Shown piece by piece: positions 1 to 8,734 of a DNA stretch of 64,000 nucleotides. The first letter of the stretch is position 1. Every line of letters begins with the position of its first letter. The notes under the pieces were generated by a model. The model saw only the letters and a list, made by a program, of their open reading frames with translations. It did not search any database and was not told where the DNA came from. The stretch lies in the NCBI GenBank assembly GCA_965267475.1, contig OZ254079.1:1736001-1800000 (forward strand). The letters run 5' to 3'. This DNA is from JBCBKU01 sp965267475 (GTDB lineage Bacteria; Pseudomonadota; Alphaproteobacteria; Rhodobacterales; Rhodobacteraceae). The translations under genes were made by a program, and so were the position numbers.

Positions 1-221
1 CCGCCGGTGAAATCGCCGTCGCCTTGGCTGGAGGCACCGCTCTGAGTGATGTCGAAGGCACAATCCAGTTCGAAACACCGGGTGGCAACACGATGAATGC
101 GACCCTTCTGGCCCCGCAGCCGATCACGAAAGACAACCTGACGGTCGTGACGGATGCAGGCTGGATCGATGTCGACAAGCTTTGCCAGGGCGTCTCGGGC
201 GGCCCGGCGCCTTGTAACTAA
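1..221 (+). CDS. xylF: D-xylose ABC transporter substrate-binding protein, C-terminal fragment (5' end outside window)
   Basis: The reading frame is open from base 3 and ends at TAA 219-221, giving about 72 C-terminal residues of a larger periplasmic protein. The segment with PQPITKDNLTVVTDAGWID resembles the C-terminus of XylF-type pentose-binding proteins, where a TKDN-L-VVID-GW stretch is usual. It binds sugar in the periplasm and hands it to the membrane complex encoded next. The assignment rests on this short tail plus the xylH-xylG-xylB-xylA genes that follow on the same strand. The start, signal peptide and promoter lie before the window. Confidence 0.85.
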   Translation, partial: AGEIAVALAGGTALSDVEGTIQFETPGGNTMNATLLAPQPITKDNLTVVTDAGWIDVDKLCQGVSGGPAPCN

Positions 222-232
222 GGCACTCCCTA

Positions 233-261
233 GGGGTGGTCCCTTCCTTTGGGGCCGCCCC
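233..261 (+). other. Stable RNA hairpin between xylF and xylH
   Basis: Arms GGGGTGGTCCC (233-243) and GGGGCCGCCCC (251-261) pair over 11 positions, two of them G-U, around a 7-base loop. No T-run follows, so it is not a classical terminator. Its place just after the binding-protein stop suggests the known role of such hairpins: protecting the upstream mRNA or attenuating downstream transcription so that binding protein exceeds permease. A similar hairpin sits at the same place in the second ABC operon (10121-10157). Confidence 0.5.
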
Positions 262-313
262 ACATGCAACACTATTCCCAACGCAATTCTGCTGACCGCT
301 TTCAGGAGGCCGC

Positions 314-1606
314 ATGTCTGACGCGACCGTAGAGGAAAGTATGCCCAAGCGGCGCAACGTCTTCGAGATCCTCGAACTCGATATGCGCCTTCTTGGTATG
401 ATCGGTGCCTTTGTTGTCATTTGCCTTGTGTTCAACTTCGCAACGGACGGCAGGTTTCTGACACCGCGCAACCTGTTCAACCTGTCGGTTCAGACCGCAT
501 CGGTCGGCGTCATGGCCACCGGCATGGTCTTCGTCATCGTCACGCGAAACATTGACCTGTCCGTGGGTTCGATGTTGGGCTTCATCGGGATGACAGTCGC
601 TGCGCTGCAAGTGCAAGTGCTGCCCGATATCTTTGGGCTCGGCCATTGGTCGATCTGGATCATCGGCGTTCTGGCCGCGATGACCATGGGCGCGATCCTT
701 GGAGCATTTCAGGGCTGGATCATCGGGTATCTGACGGTGCCCGCCTTCATCGTCACGCTGGGCGGCTTCCTGGTCTATCGGGGTGCCATGTGGTGGGTCA
801 CGAAGGGGCAAACGCAGGCGCCATTGGATACGACCTTCCGCCTGCTTGGCGGTGGGGCAGAGGGGACCTTGGGCGAAACACTGTCCTGGGCCTTCGGGAT
901 CGTCGCGGCGGTTCTGGCTGTGGGGCTTATGCTTCTGAGCCGGCGCCGGAAGGCGGGGCATGGCTTTCAGGTCAAGCCGGCCTGGGCCGAGGCCTTTCTG
1001 GTCGCACTGACCGCCGGCCTGATCATCGCTTTTGTCTGGACAATGAATTCTTATCCGATCCCGAAAGGCGCCATGCGGCGCATCACCGAAGCGCGCGGCA
1101 TCGAGTACACAGAAGATCTGGTTTGGAACCATGGGGTCGCCATTCCGGTTCTGATCCTGGTGGTGGTCACCGTGGTGATGACCATCATTGCGTCGCGCAC
1201 GCGCTTTGGCCGTTACGTCTATGCGACCGGCGGCAATCCGGAAGCGGCCGAACTGTCGGGCGTGAACACGCGGATGCTGACCGTGAAGGTCTTCGCGCTG
1301 ATGGGCATTTTGACGGGTATTTCGGCGGTCATCGCCTCGGCCCGTCTAAACGCGGTCGATGTGGGTCTTGGCACCTTGGATGAGTTGCGCGTCATCGCTG
1401 CTGCGGTCATCGGGGGCACCGCGCTGTCCGGTGGTTTCGGCACGATCTATGGCGCAGTGATCGGAGCGCTGATCATGCAGACCCTGATTTCGGGAATGGC
1501 CTCGGTCGGTGTCGACGCGCCGCTTCAGTCCATCGTCGTCGGCGTTGTCCTGGTCTTCGCGGTCTGGGTCGACATTGTTTATCGTCGCAGAGCGGGGGCA
1601 AAGTAA
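314..1606 (+). CDS. xylH: D-xylose ABC transporter permease
   Basis: This 430-residue polytopic membrane protein belongs to the BPD_transp_2 (RbsC/XylH) family of inner-membrane sugar permeases. The N-terminus is cytoplasmic, followed by many hydrophobic segments (for example residues about 28-48, 115-140, 280-300, 345-425). The family signatures with DLSVGS near residue 80 and the late GGTALSGGFGT loop near 375 are visible. It has the extra central hydrophilic/TM stretch that makes XylH longer than RbsC. AGGAGG at 304-309 supports the ATG at 314. The stop overlaps the start of xylG by one base (TAATG), which implies translational coupling. Confidence 0.93.
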   Translation: MSDATVEESMPKRRNVFEILELDMRLLGMIGAFVVICLVFNFATDGRFLTPRNLFNLSVQTASVGVMATGMVFVIVTRNIDLSVGSMLGFIGMTVAALQVQVLPDIFGLGHWSIWIIGVLAAMTMGAILGAFQGWIIGYLTVPAFIVTLGGFLVYRGAMWWVTKGQTQAPLDTTFRLLGGGAEGTLGETLSWAFGIVAAVLAVGLMLLSRRRKAGHGFQVKPAWAEAFLVALTAGLIIAFVWTMNSYPIPKGAMRRITEARGIEYTEDLVWNHGVAIPVLILVVVTVVMTIIASRTRFGRYVYATGGNPEAAELSGVNTRMLTVKVFALMGILTGISAVIASARLNAVDVGLGTLDELRVIAAAVIGGTALSGGFGTIYGAVIGALIMQTLISGMASVGVDAPLQSIVVGVVLVFAVWVDIVYRRRAGAK

Positions 1607-2367
1607 TGGCGGATCGAAGCGGAACGCCCCTGGTCGAACTGACCGATATCTCGATTTCCTTTGGCGGGATCCGGGCCGTCGATCATGTCTCGATCGATCT
1701 GTACCCGGGCGAGGTTGTGGGTCTTCTGGGCCATAACGGCGCAGGCAAGTCGACGTTGATCAAGATTTTGTCCGGGGCCTATCAAAAGGATTCGGGCGAG
1801 ATCCGGATCAACGGCGAACTGGCCGAGATCAACAGCCCGCGCGATGCGCGCCACCATAATATCGAGACGATCTATCAGACGCTCGCCCTGTCCGATAATC
1901 TGAACAGCCCGGCGAACCTGTTCCTTGGGCGCGAGTTGGTGACGCCCCTGGGCTTTGTCGATGACGGGCGGATGGAGGCCGAGACGCGCAAGATCATGGC
2001 GCGGCTGAACCCCAACTTTAAAAAGATCACGGTGCCGGTTTCGGCCCTGTCCGGCGGTCAGCGACAATCGGTGGCCATTGCGCGTGCGGTTTATTTCAAC
2101 GCCAAGATCCTGATCATGGACGAACCGACGGCGGCGCTGGGCGTGCATGAAACCAAGATGGTGGCCGACCTGATCCAGGAGCTGAAGAACCAGGGTCTGG
2201 GCATCTTCCTGATCAGCCACGATACCCGAGAGATGATGGAGCTTTGCGACCGGGTTTCGGTCATGAAGAACGGCAAACTGGTGGGGACCGAACGGGTCGA
2301 GGATGTCACCGAAGACGATATCCTGTCGATGATCATCCTTGGAAAGAACCCGAAGGCAGCGGCCTGA
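1606..2367 (+). CDS. xylG: Single-domain sugar ABC transporter ATP-binding protein (xylose)
   Basis: A 253-residue ATPase that energises the XylF/XylH importer. Walker A is GHNGAGKST (about 43-51), the signature LSGGQRQ lies near 147 and Walker B with ILIMDEPTAAL near 170. E. coli XylG and RbsA have two fused ATPase domains (about 500 residues). This one has a single domain, as in FrcA-type alphaproteobacterial systems, so it probably works as a homodimer and is not truncated: start and stop both fit tight overlaps (TAATG upstream, TGATG downstream). Confidence 0.92.
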   Translation: MADRSGTPLVELTDISISFGGIRAVDHVSIDLYPGEVVGLLGHNGAGKSTLIKILSGAYQKDSGEIRINGELAEINSPRDARHHNIETIYQTLALSDNLNSPANLFLGRELVTPLGFVDDGRMEAETRKIMARLNPNFKKITVPVSALSGGQRQSVAIARAVYFNAKILIMDEPTAALGVHETKMVADLIQELKNQGLGIFLISHDTREMMELCDRVSVMKNGKLVGTERVEDVTEDDILSMIILGKNPKAAA

Positions 2368-3803
2368 TGTATATCGGGCTGGATCTGGGGACATCGGGTC
2401 TGAAGGCGATCCTGGTCGACAGAGATCAGGCGATACTGGCCGAAGCCGTCGCACCATTAGAGGTGTCGCGCCCGGCCTCGGGCTGGTCGGAACAGGCCCC
2501 CGCCGACTGGCTGTCGGCGACCGAGGCCGCCATGGCAGGGCTCGCGCAAAAGGCCGATCTGTCGGGCGTCCGCGCAATCGGATTGTCCGGGCAGATGCAC
2601 GGCGCGACCCTGTTGGATGCCAGCCACGATGTTCTCCGGCCTTGCATTTTGTGGAACGACACGCGGTCTGCCGCGGAAGCCGCCGTGATGGATGCCGATC
2701 CGAAGTTTCGCGCGGTTTCCGGCAATATCGTGTTCCCCGGCTTCACGGCGCCGAAGCTGGCCTGGGTGAAGGCTCATGAGCCCGAGATTTTTGCTCGGAC
2801 CGCGCTGGTGCTTCTGCCCAAGGATTATCTGCGGCTCTGGCTGACGGGCGAGGCCGTGTCCGAGATGTCGGATGCGGCCGGCACGGCCTGGCTGGATACC
2901 GGCGCGCGGGACTGGTCGGATGACCTTCTGGCGGCGACCGATCTGTCGCGCGATCACATGCCCCGACTTGTCGAAGGGTCTGCGCCATCCGGAACATTGC
3001 GGGCTGAGCTGGCCACAGCCTGGGGGCTGCCGAACGCCGTCATCGTGGCCGGGGGCGGCGGAGACAACGCGGCCTCGGCCATCGGGGTCGGCGTGACCAA
3101 ACCGGGTGAGGGGTTCTTGTCGCTCGGCACATCGGGCGTGCTTTTTGCCGCCACCCCGTCATATGCGCCCGATGCGGAAACGGCAGTCCACACGTTTTGC
3201 CATGCGATCCCGGATACTTGGCACCAGATGGGTGTGATCCTGGCGGCGACCGACACGCTGAACTGGCTGAGCGGCGTGCTGGGGTCATCCCCTGCGGATC
3301 TGACCGGCGGGCTCGGTGATCTGCAAGCGCCTGGAAAGACGGTGTTTCTGCCGTATCTGGGCGGCGAGAGGACCCCCCACAACGATTCCGCCATTCGCGG
3401 ATCATTCACTGCGGTTGAACATGCCACGGATCGAAACGCGCTGACCCGCGCGGTGCTGGAAGGGGTGGCCCATGCCTTTGCCGACAGCCTTGATGCGCTG
3501 AAGGCCACAGGCACCACAGTCGACCGGCTGATCGCCGTCGGCGGCGGATCGCAATCCGAATACTGGCTGAAGGCCATCGCGACCGCCTTGAACATTCCGC
3601 TGGACGTTCCTGTCGCCGGGGATTTCGGCGGAGCCTTTGGTGCCGCGCGGCTTGCCATGATGGCCGATGGCGGGGAACCGTCGGGGATTGCCACCGCCCC
3701 GAAAATCGAACGTCAGGTGACACCTGATGCGGCTCTGACCGGTGCCTTCCGGGAAGCCCACGACCACTACCGCGCGACATATCGTGCGTTGAAAGGACTG
3801 TAA
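2367..3803 (+). CDS. xylB: Xylulokinase
   Basis: Phosphorylates D-xylulose to D-xylulose 5-phosphate in the cytoplasm, the step after xylose isomerase. The 478-residue protein is of normal length for FGGY-family xylulokinases. The N-terminal phosphate motif DLGTSGLKAILVD (about 5-17) and the GLSGQMHG segment near 74 mark the family, and the C-terminal FGGY half carries the glycine-rich AVGGGSQS segment (about 390-397). The frame stays open upstream of 2367, but the ATG overlapping the xylG stop (TGATG) gives the expected N-terminus MYIGLDLG, so it is chosen. One base separates it from xylA. Confidence 0.94.
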   Translation: MYIGLDLGTSGLKAILVDRDQAILAEAVAPLEVSRPASGWSEQAPADWLSATEAAMAGLAQKADLSGVRAIGLSGQMHGATLLDASHDVLRPCILWNDTRSAAEAAVMDADPKFRAVSGNIVFPGFTAPKLAWVKAHEPEIFARTALVLLPKDYLRLWLTGEAVSEMSDAAGTAWLDTGARDWSDDLLAATDLSRDHMPRLVEGSAPSGTLRAELATAWGLPNAVIVAGGGGDNAASAIGVGVTKPGEGFLSLGTSGVLFAATPSYAPDAETAVHTFCHAIPDTWHQMGVILAATDTLNWLSGVLGSSPADLTGGLGDLQAPGKTVFLPYLGGERTPHNDSAIRGSFTAVEHATDRNALTRAVLEGVAHAFADSLDALKATGTTVDRLIAVGGGSQSEYWLKAIATALNIPLDVPVAGDFGGAFGAARLAMMADGGEPSGIATAPKIERQVTPDAALTGAFREAHDHYRATYRALKGL

Positions 3804-3804
3804 G

Positions 3805-5109
3805 ATGAGCGATTTCTTCAACGGCATTCCGGCGATCCAGTACGAGGGCCCGGACAGCAACAACGACTTTGCATTCCGTCACTACAATCCGGATGAGGTT
3901 GTGATGGGCAAGCCGATGAAGGATCACCTTCGCTTCGCAATCGCCTATTGGCATTCTTTTGCCTGGCCCGGCGGCGATCCGTTCGGCGGCCAGACTTTTG
4001 ACCGCCCCTGGTTCGGCGATAGCATGGATGCCGCCCGTCTGAAGGCCGATGTGGCGTTCGAGATGTTCCAGATCCTCGGCGCGCCCTTCTTCTGCTTCCA
4101 CGATGCGGATGTGCGCCCCGAGGGCGCGAACTTTTCGGAAAGTCTGAAGAATTTCAATGAGATCGTGGATATCTTTGAAAGCAAGATGGCCGCGACGGGT
4201 GTCAAACTGCTTTGGGGGACGGCGAACCTGTTTTCCCATCGCCGGTTCATGTCTGGCGCCGCGACAAACCCCGACCCGGATGTCTTTGCCTATTCCGGTG
4301 CGACCATCAAGAACTGCATGGATGCCACGCATCGTCTGGGCGGCGAGAACTATGTGCTTTGGGGCGGGCGCGAAGGGTATGAGACCCTGCTGAACACCGA
4401 TCTGAAGCGCGAACGCGAACAGGCGGGCCGGATGTTGCAGATGGTCGTCGATTACAAGCACAAGATCGGGTTCAAAGGCGCAATCCTGGTCGAACCCAAA
4501 CCGCAGGAACCTGCCAAGCATCAGTACGATTTCGATGTTGCCACGGTCTATGGATTCCTCAAGGATTTCGGGTTGGAAGGCGAAGTGAAGATGAACATCG
4601 AACAGGGGCACGCGATCCTGGCGGGCCATTCGTTCGAACATGAACTAGCGCTGGCCTCGGCCCTTGGGATCTTCGGGTCGATTGATATGAACCGCAACGA
4701 TTATCAGTCGGGCTGGGACACCGACCAGTTCCCGAACAACGTGCCGGAAGTGGCGCTGGCTTACTACGAGGTGCTGAAAGCCGGGGGCTTCACGACGGGC
4801 GGGACAAATTTTGACGCCAAGCTGCGGCGTCAGTCGCTTGAACCCGATGACCTGATCCTGTCCCATGTGGGCGCAATGGATGTCTGCGCGCGGGGCCTGA
4901 AGGCGGCGGCGGCCATGCTTGAGGATGGCGAGTTGGAGCGCCGCCGGGATGCACGTTATGCGGGCTGGGACACCGAGGATGCCCAGGCGCTTCTGACGCG
5001 GGCCACGCTCGACCACTGCCACGAATGCGTCGTGGGGCAGGGGATCGAGCCGAAACCGAAGTCCGGCCGCCAGGAAGCCCTGGAAAACCTGGTCAACCGC
5101 TACCTTTAG
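3805..5109 (+). CDS. xylA: Xylose isomerase
   Basis: Interconverts D-xylose and D-xylulose. At 434 residues it matches the longer class II isomerases. Seen directly are the sugar-site stretch HSFAWPGGDPFGG, the catalytic region FFCFHDADVRPEG, the VLWGGREG signature (about 182-189) and the metal-site EPKPQEPAKHQYDFD. The metal-binding segment reads IEQGHAILAGHSFEHE where most class II enzymes have an NHAT stretch; the histidine is kept. It is the last gene of the xylose operon and converges with the minus-strand operon behind it, overlapping it by four bases. Confidence 0.95.
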   Translation: MSDFFNGIPAIQYEGPDSNNDFAFRHYNPDEVVMGKPMKDHLRFAIAYWHSFAWPGGDPFGGQTFDRPWFGDSMDAARLKADVAFEMFQILGAPFFCFHDADVRPEGANFSESLKNFNEIVDIFESKMAATGVKLLWGTANLFSHRRFMSGAATNPDPDVFAYSGATIKNCMDATHRLGGENYVLWGGREGYETLLNTDLKREREQAGRMLQMVVDYKHKIGFKGAILVEPKPQEPAKHQYDFDVATVYGFLKDFGLEGEVKMNIEQGHAILAGHSFEHELALASALGIFGSIDMNRNDYQSGWDTDQFPNNVPEVALAYYEVLKAGGFTTGGTNFDAKLRRQSLEPDDLILSHVGAMDVCARGLKAAAAMLEDGELERRRDARYAGWDTEDAQALLTRATLDHCHECVVGQGIEPKPKSGRQEALENLVNRYL

Positions 5110-6167
5110 GCGGCCTGCGAAAAGACAGACAGCCCCGCGTCGTCGAAAAAGACGGTGCGGCCTGCATCGAAGCTGAGCCCGACATTGTCCCCGGGTTTCA
5201 GGCTCGATTCGCCGTTGATCCGGACCGAAATCGATCCGAGATCGCCTGAATCCAGCACCAGGAACGTGTCGGCGCCTAGATATTCGACCACGTCCACCTT
5301 ACCGTCGCATTGCCCTGTGCCGGGCTCGCCCACTGTAATGTGTTCGGGACGGATGCCGGCTTCCTTGATCGTGGCCGGACCCGTATAGGGACCGGTCCGG
5401 TGCCCCGGAAGCTGATACCCGCTTTCGCCGGGGGCACAGGGCATCAGGTTCATCTTCGGGCTGCCGATGAACTGCGCGACGAAACGGTTGGCGGGGCGTG
5501 TGTAAAGTTCGCGCGGCGACCCGACCTGGGCGATCTTGCCGAACTCCAAAACCACGATCCGGTCGGCGAGCGTCATGGCTTCCACCTGGTCGTGGGTCAC
5601 GTAGATCATCGTCGCCGCGAGCGAAGTGTGGAGTTTCGCGATCTCATACCGCATCTCGACCCGAAGCGCCGCGTCAAGGTTCGACAGGGGTTCGTCGAAC
5701 AGAAACGCCGTCGGGTCGCGCACGATAGAACGGCCAATTGCAACGCGCTGGCGCTGACCGCCCGACAGGTCCTTGGGCCGTCGTTCAAGATAATCGGTCA
5801 GCTTCAGGACATCCGCCGCCGCGCCGACCTTTTCGTCAATCTCGGATCTTGGGGCGCCTGCCGTCTTCAGCGAGAAGCCCATGTTATCTTTGACCGACAT
5901 ATGCGGGTAAAGCGCGTAGGACTGGAACACCATCGTCAGGCCCCGCTTGGACGGCGGCTGATCGGTGACGTCCCTTCCGTCGATCAGAACCTTCCCGCGT
6001 GAGATATCCTCAAGCCCGCCTATCATCCGCAAAAGCGTTGACTTGCCGCAGCCCGAGGGGCCGACGAAGACGACGAACTCGCCATTGTTGATTTCAAGGT
6101 CGACGCCCTTGATTACCTGCGCTTCGCCATACCACTTTTCAACGGCATCCAGTGTGATCGCACCCAT
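5106..6167 (-). CDS. MalK/UgpC-type ABC transporter ATP-binding protein
   Basis: A 353-residue ATPase energising the two permeases encoded upstream in this operon. Walker A GPSGCGKST lies at about 37-45, the signature LSGGQRQRVAIGRS near 135-148, Walker B FLFDEPLSNLD near 155, and the switch histidine in YVTHDQVEAM. The last 110 or so residues form the TOBE/MOBE regulatory domain typical of CUT1 sugar importers. The frame extends upstream, but the ATG at 6167, with a GGAG about 6 bases before it, gives the standard N-terminus and overlaps the hydrolase stop by one base. Confidence 0.9.
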   Translation of the reverse strand: MGAITLDAVEKWYGEAQVIKGVDLEINNGEFVVFVGPSGCGKSTLLRMIGGLEDISRGKVLIDGRDVTDQPPSKRGLTMVFQSYALYPHMSVKDNMGFSLKTAGAPRSEIDEKVGAAADVLKLTDYLERRPKDLSGGQRQRVAIGRSIVRDPTAFLFDEPLSNLDAALRVEMRYEIAKLHTSLAATMIYVTHDQVEAMTLADRIVVLEFGKIAQVGSPRELYTRPANRFVAQFIGSPKMNLMPCAPGESGYQLPGHRTGPYTGPATIKEAGIRPEHITVGEPGTGQCDGKVDVVEYLGADTFLVLDSGDLGSISVRINGESSLKPGDNVGLSFDAGRTVFFDDAGLSVFSQAA

Positions 6168-7435
6168 CAGAATTCTCCTGCGGAAGGTGAGGCCCAGGCC
6201 AGCCAAACGGCTGCGGTCCAGGTGAAGGTTCCGCCGCCGGCAGGGTCGCCGGTCAGCGGGTTGAAATATTCGGCAAAGCCGTGTTCGGCGATGACGCGCC
6301 GTGTCGCGAGCCGCACAGCATCGCCCCGCGCATCGTGACCCATGTCGGCCAGTCCCCGACCGATCATCGTGTTGATGATCGCCCATGTGGGACCCCGCCA
6401 ATAACGTTTCGGATCAAAGCCGTCGGACGCGGCGTCATGACTGGCGATCGGATAGGTGACGCTTTCAAGGGACCGGTCCAGGGCATCAAGCATCGCGTCA
6501 TTTTCGACGCCCGCATACCAGCAAAGGTAGGACGCATTCGACAGGTTCCCGGTATGCGCTCCGGTGGTCAGATTGATCCCGTTGAAAAGCCCGGTATCGG
6601 GGTTCTTCAGCCGGGCCGCGCCTTTTTCAAGCGTCATGGTCCAGGCATCGATCTCGCCTGCGTCTTCCCCCAGAATGCCCGCCAGCGCGGATAAGTCCCT
6701 GTTTGCTCGCAGCAAGATGAAGGTCATCGTCGGGTCGGCCACCCGGAACGGTGCATCCGTGGCCATGGCCGCGTCATTCCAATTCAGGTTCCGCCCCCGT
6801 TGGACCAGCCAAATATAGCGGTCATAGTCTTCTTTCGTCGGGCGCATCGACGGGTCCACATGGGACGTGTCGCGTCGGGTGTATTCGCCGACGCCGACCG
6901 GATCGATGTCCGCCATGGCGCTGTCCCAATCCGGCGCATTGTCGCGACCTGCCTCCCACGGGTGGGTGATGAAGATGGCGCCCTGATCGCTGCGCCAATC
7001 CATGAACCAGCGATGCCAGGCTTTGATCTTGGGGAAAAGCGCGGCCAGCGGCGCGCGGCCTGTTTCGGGATCAGCTTCGTAAATCGACCGGATCAACGTC
7101 GCCGCAACGGGCGGCTGGCTGACACCCGAAGACGGGATCGGACCGATCCCTTCGGTGCCCCAGACATCCGCCCCCGGGAAATAACCCGGATCCGGACGAT
7201 GAAACAGGATATGCGGCACCATGCCCGACGGCCATTGGCCTGAGAACAGCGTCTCAACCTCGGTCCAGGCCCGGTCCACATCGAATGTGGCAAAGCCCCA
7301 GGCCGCAAAGGCCGAATCCCAGTTCCACTGATAGGGATAAAGCCCCGCTGTCGGCACCGTGTAGCCGCCCCGGTCGTTGCCGATCAGAATGGCGCGCGCC
7401 TGTTCGTCCAGGGCGATGTGATCGATCATACTCAT
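6167..7435 (-). CDS. GH63-like glucosidase, probable glucosyl-/mannosylglycerate hydrolase
   Basis: A 422-residue cytoplasmic (alpha/alpha)6-barrel glycosidase without signal peptide. It has the layout of the short GH63 enzymes that hydrolyse mannosylglycerate or glucosylglycerate: an aromatic-rich YQWNWDSAFAAWG segment (about 35-47), a GRDNAPDWD motif near 163-171 where the family's catalytic Asp is expected, and GFAEYFNPLTG near 386-396 containing a candidate catalytic Glu. The catalytic assignment is by analogy. Its ATG overlaps the permease stop (ATGA), so import and hydrolysis are co-expressed, which suggests the imported solute is a glycosylated compatible solute. Exact substrate unknown; glucosylglycerol or an alpha-glucoside are alternatives. 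Confidence 0.7.
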   Translation of the reverse strand: MSMIDHIALDEQARAILIGNDRGGYTVPTAGLYPYQWNWDSAFAAWGFATFDVDRAWTEVETLFSGQWPSGMVPHILFHRPDPGYFPGADVWGTEGIGPIPSSGVSQPPVAATLIRSIYEADPETGRAPLAALFPKIKAWHRWFMDWRSDQGAIFITHPWEAGRDNAPDWDSAMADIDPVGVGEYTRRDTSHVDPSMRPTKEDYDRYIWLVQRGRNLNWNDAAMATDAPFRVADPTMTFILLRANRDLSALAGILGEDAGEIDAWTMTLEKGAARLKNPDTGLFNGINLTTGAHTGNLSNASYLCWYAGVENDAMLDALDRSLESVTYPIASHDAASDGFDPKRYWRGPTWAIINTMIGRGLADMGHDARGDAVRLATRRVIAEHGFAEYFNPLTGDPAGGGTFTWTAAVWLAWASPSAGEF

Positions 7436-8646
7436 CCTTTCACACTCCCCGCTGTAAGGCCTTTGGTCATGAAGCGTTCCAGCCCGAGGAACAGGACCAT
7501 GATCGGCACGGTTGCGATCACGGCACCCGCCATCAGATGCTGGCGCGGGATCTCGGACGAATTCAGGCTCGCGATCCCCCGCGTCAGCGTGAAGATCGAC
7601 GGATCGTCCAGCAGCATGAAGGCCAGAAGGAATTCGTTCCAGGCGATCATGAAGACGTAAAGCGAGACCGAGGCGAGCGCGGGCAACGACAGGGGCAGGG
7701 TGATCTTCCAGATCACCGCCAGGCGCGACAGCCCGTCCATCAGTCCTGCCTCTTCGACCTCGGACGGAAGACCCCGGAAATAGCCCTGCAACATGTAAAG
7801 CGCGACCGGGATCGTCGTGACCGGATAGATCAGGATCAGACCGAAGATCGTGTTCCGAAGGCCGGTCATCGAAAAGGCGATATAGATCGGCAGCGCCAGA
7901 ACGATCATCGGCACCATGTAGATCAGGAGGATCGAGCGCGAGAACGCCGCTTGTCCCCGGAACCTGAGCCGCGCGACCGCATAGGCGCCCGGCACGCTGA
8001 AGGCCAGGGTGATGAACACAGTCAGGACCGAGACATAGAATGACGTCCACATATAGGTCCCGAAATTGAAATCCGCGAAAAGCTCGGAATAGCTGCGGAA
8101 CAGGTCCATCCCGCGCCCGAGATCGAGCGAGAAATCCAGCGGGTTCTGCAACAGGGCCTGCTGGGATTTCAGTGAAGTCATGACCATCACATAGAAGGGG
8201 ATCAGGACGATCGCGGTGAAGAAGATATAGCCGAACCCGGTCAGGAACCGGATCACCGCTTCTTCCCATTCATGCCGCGACAGTTCGCCGCCCGGCATGT
8301 CTTCCAGGATTTTCTCCATCGACCAGGCGAAGGTGGCCGCCAGGATCAGCGCGGCCATGATGCGGCTGAAAAGGCCCACATCCTCGCCGATGATCATCGG
8401 TCCGAAACCGAGAAGCGTCAGCACAAGTACGATGCCGGCGACCCCATAGGATCCGATGTGGCCGCCAAACCGTTGCGAGATTACATATCCGGCGGCTGCA
8501 CCCCAAAGCAGGCTTAGCAACACGTGGGGTCGGAAGGCGTCGCCCGTGGCGAAGGACATCGCGACCGCGACCGTCGTCGCCAGGATCACCATCCAAAGGG
8601 CGCCAATAACGGGGCCCGTGATAAAACCGTAACGAAAAGCGCTCAT
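7432..8646 (-). CDS. CUT1 sugar ABC transporter permease (MalG/AglG-like)
   Basis: A 404-residue inner-membrane permease. The C-terminal 270 residues are a standard BPD_transp_1 domain with the ATPase-coupling EAA loop (EVEEAGLMDGLSRLAVIWK, about 292-310). Before it lies an extra N-terminal block of about 120 residues with three or four hydrophobic segments, longer than MalG and like AglG-type alpha-glucoside permeases. It pairs with the permease at 8735-10027 and the ATPase at 5106-6167. Its TGA overlaps the hydrolase ATG. Confidence 0.88.
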   Translation of the reverse strand: MSAFRYGFITGPVIGALWMVILATTVAVAMSFATGDAFRPHVLLSLLWGAAAGYVISQRFGGHIGSYGVAGIVLVLTLLGFGPMIIGEDVGLFSRIMAALILAATFAWSMEKILEDMPGGELSRHEWEEAVIRFLTGFGYIFFTAIVLIPFYVMVMTSLKSQQALLQNPLDFSLDLGRGMDLFRSYSELFADFNFGTYMWTSFYVSVLTVFITLAFSVPGAYAVARLRFRGQAAFSRSILLIYMVPMIVLALPIYIAFSMTGLRNTIFGLILIYPVTTIPVALYMLQGYFRGLPSEVEEAGLMDGLSRLAVIWKITLPLSLPALASVSLYVFMIAWNEFLLAFMLLDDPSIFTLTRGIASLNSSEIPRQHLMAGAVIATVPIMVLFLGLERFMTKGLTAGSVKG

Positions 8647-8654
8647 GTCAGCCT

Positions 8655-8676
8655 CTTCATCTTAGGAAAAATACTC
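8655..8676 (-). repeat. 22-bp intergenic repeat, copy 1
   Basis: CTTCATCTT, three variable bases (AGG), then AAAAATACTC. The complementary copy at 34266-34287 differs only at two of the three central bases (20 of 22 identical). Here it lies in the 88-base gap between the two permease genes. Such a repeat may be a protein-binding site or mRNA element; function unknown. Confidence 0.45.
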
Positions 8677-8734
8677 TGGTGGTTTGGGGGCGAAACGCCC
8701 AACCGTCGCGACGGGCGAAGTATGGCGCAATCGG

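Noticed and set aside
1606..2367. xylG as a truncated half of a two-domain ATPase
   Set aside because: Start and stop are in perfect overlap with neighbours, and single-domain versions are common in alphaproteobacterial sugar systems.
3406..4641. 411-codon minus-strand frame across xylB/xylA
   Set aside because: Both plus-strand genes are unambiguous enzymes with normal lengths and overlaps; the antisense frame shows no motifs.
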